A stretch of 6,126 nt of DNA, from contig DHDG01000032.1 of NCBI GenBank assembly GCA_002399265.1, forward strand, positions 1 through 6,126. Reading direction: 5' to 3'. The DNA comes from Firmicutes bacterium UBA4882 (GTDB lineage Bacteria; Bacillota; UBA4882). Made by a program: the position numbers and the translations under genes. Below are positions 5,886 to 6,126 of this stretch, piece by piece. Every line of letters begins with the position of its first letter. Position 1 is the first letter of the stretch. The notes beneath the pieces are model-generated. The model had not been told where the DNA came from. It saw nothing but the letters and a program-made list of their open reading frames with translations, and ran no database searches.

Positions 5886-6126
5886 CAACCATTGATCAGC
5901 AATTGCTGACACAATTACGTACTTATTATCAGGCGCATCTGGAAGATATAATCGCCGAAAACATTGCGGTTTGCGAGGTGGCGGCACCGCCGTTTCAGGA
6001 GCTGGAGCGGGCGCGCTATGTCGCGCGCCGCCTGCAGGAGGCTGGCGCAGAGAACGTCTCAATTGACGAGATGCCCAATGTCTATGCGCAAATTAGCTGG
6101 CAGCAACCTGGGCCAACCTTAATGGT
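5882..6126 (+). CDS. M20-family metallopeptidase/hydrolase (3' partial)
   Basis: An open frame begins with ATG 5882, overlapping the previous stop as ATGA, and continues past the window edge, leaving about 81 codons visible. The N-terminal helix (MTTIDQQLLTQLRTYYQAHL) leads to VCEVAAPPFQELERARYVARRLQEAG, then VSIDEMPNVYAQI and GPTLMV. This order (Ala-Pro-Pro-Phe...Glu...Arg-Ala...Leu...Gly, then Asp-Glu...Asn-Val-Tyr, then a hydrophobic strand) matches the start of M20/M25/M40 zinc peptidases and amidohydrolases, just before the first metal-binding His-x-Asp. The zinc ligands are outside the window, so activity and subclass (dipeptidase, deacylase, carboxypeptidase) cannot be judged. An AAGGGA-like ribosome binding site lies around 5868-5873. 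The overlap implies translation coupled to the small membrane protein. Confidence 0.75.
   Translation, partial: MTTIDQQLLTQLRTYYQAHLEDIIAENIAVCEVAAPPFQELERARYVARRLQEAGAENVSIDEMPNVYAQISWQQPGPTLM

Noticed and set aside
5754..6062. A 102-codon minus-strand frame rich in Pro, Ala and Arg.
   Set aside because: It is antisense to the small membrane protein and to the M20-like frame, which have good ribosome binding sites and family-like sequence.

Overview
The window looks like ordinary chromosomal DNA of a Bacillota (Firmicutes) bacterium. The gene content would fit a spore-forming or Negativicutes-type anaerobe, though this is an inference from family content and was not searched. The evidence is a PadR regulator followed by a HAAS-type membrane protein, a membrane-anchored M23 peptidase with LysM and G5-like regions, a clostridial-style anchored subtilase, strong AGGAGG-type ribosome binding sites and a mixture of ATG and GTG starts. 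There are no RNA genes, insertion sequences or CRISPR arrays. Coding density is high and every gene is either intact or cut only by the window edge.

Left part (1-1608). A hexapeptide-repeat acetyltransferase of the maltose/galactoside O-acetyltransferase type, cut at its 5' end by the window, runs rightward. It overlaps tail to tail by 59 bp with a leftward, membrane-anchored S8 (subtilisin-like) serine protease. The protease keeps the Asp/His/Ser triad but has lost the usual Gly-Asn of the oxyanion-hole loop.

Middle (1609-2554). A 158-bp gap separates the protease from a rightward HutD/Ves-family cupin gene. Two plausible sigma-A promoters in this gap point towards each other. The 3' end of hutD overlaps a hairpin that best reads as the terminator of the next leftward gene. 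That gene (2555-3706) encodes a membrane-anchored LysM/G5/M23 peptidoglycan hydrolase; the longer ATG-initiated frame starting at 3874 is probably over-extended.

Right part (3707-6126). A 293-bp divergent intergenic region carries a near-consensus promoter and leads into a tightly packed rightward set: a PadR regulator, a HAAS-domain protein with six predicted membrane spans (14-nt overlap), a small CxxC/glycine-rich membrane protein of unknown function (67-nt gap), and the start of an M20-family metallopeptidase (ATGA overlap), which runs off the window. PadR plus HAAS is a known sensing/regulation pairing. Its link here to the small membrane protein and the peptidase is the most interesting arrangement in the window, though it is not clearly a new system. 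Three of the eight genes encode proteases or peptidoglycan peptidases, two of them membrane-anchored, giving the neighbourhood a cell-envelope flavour.
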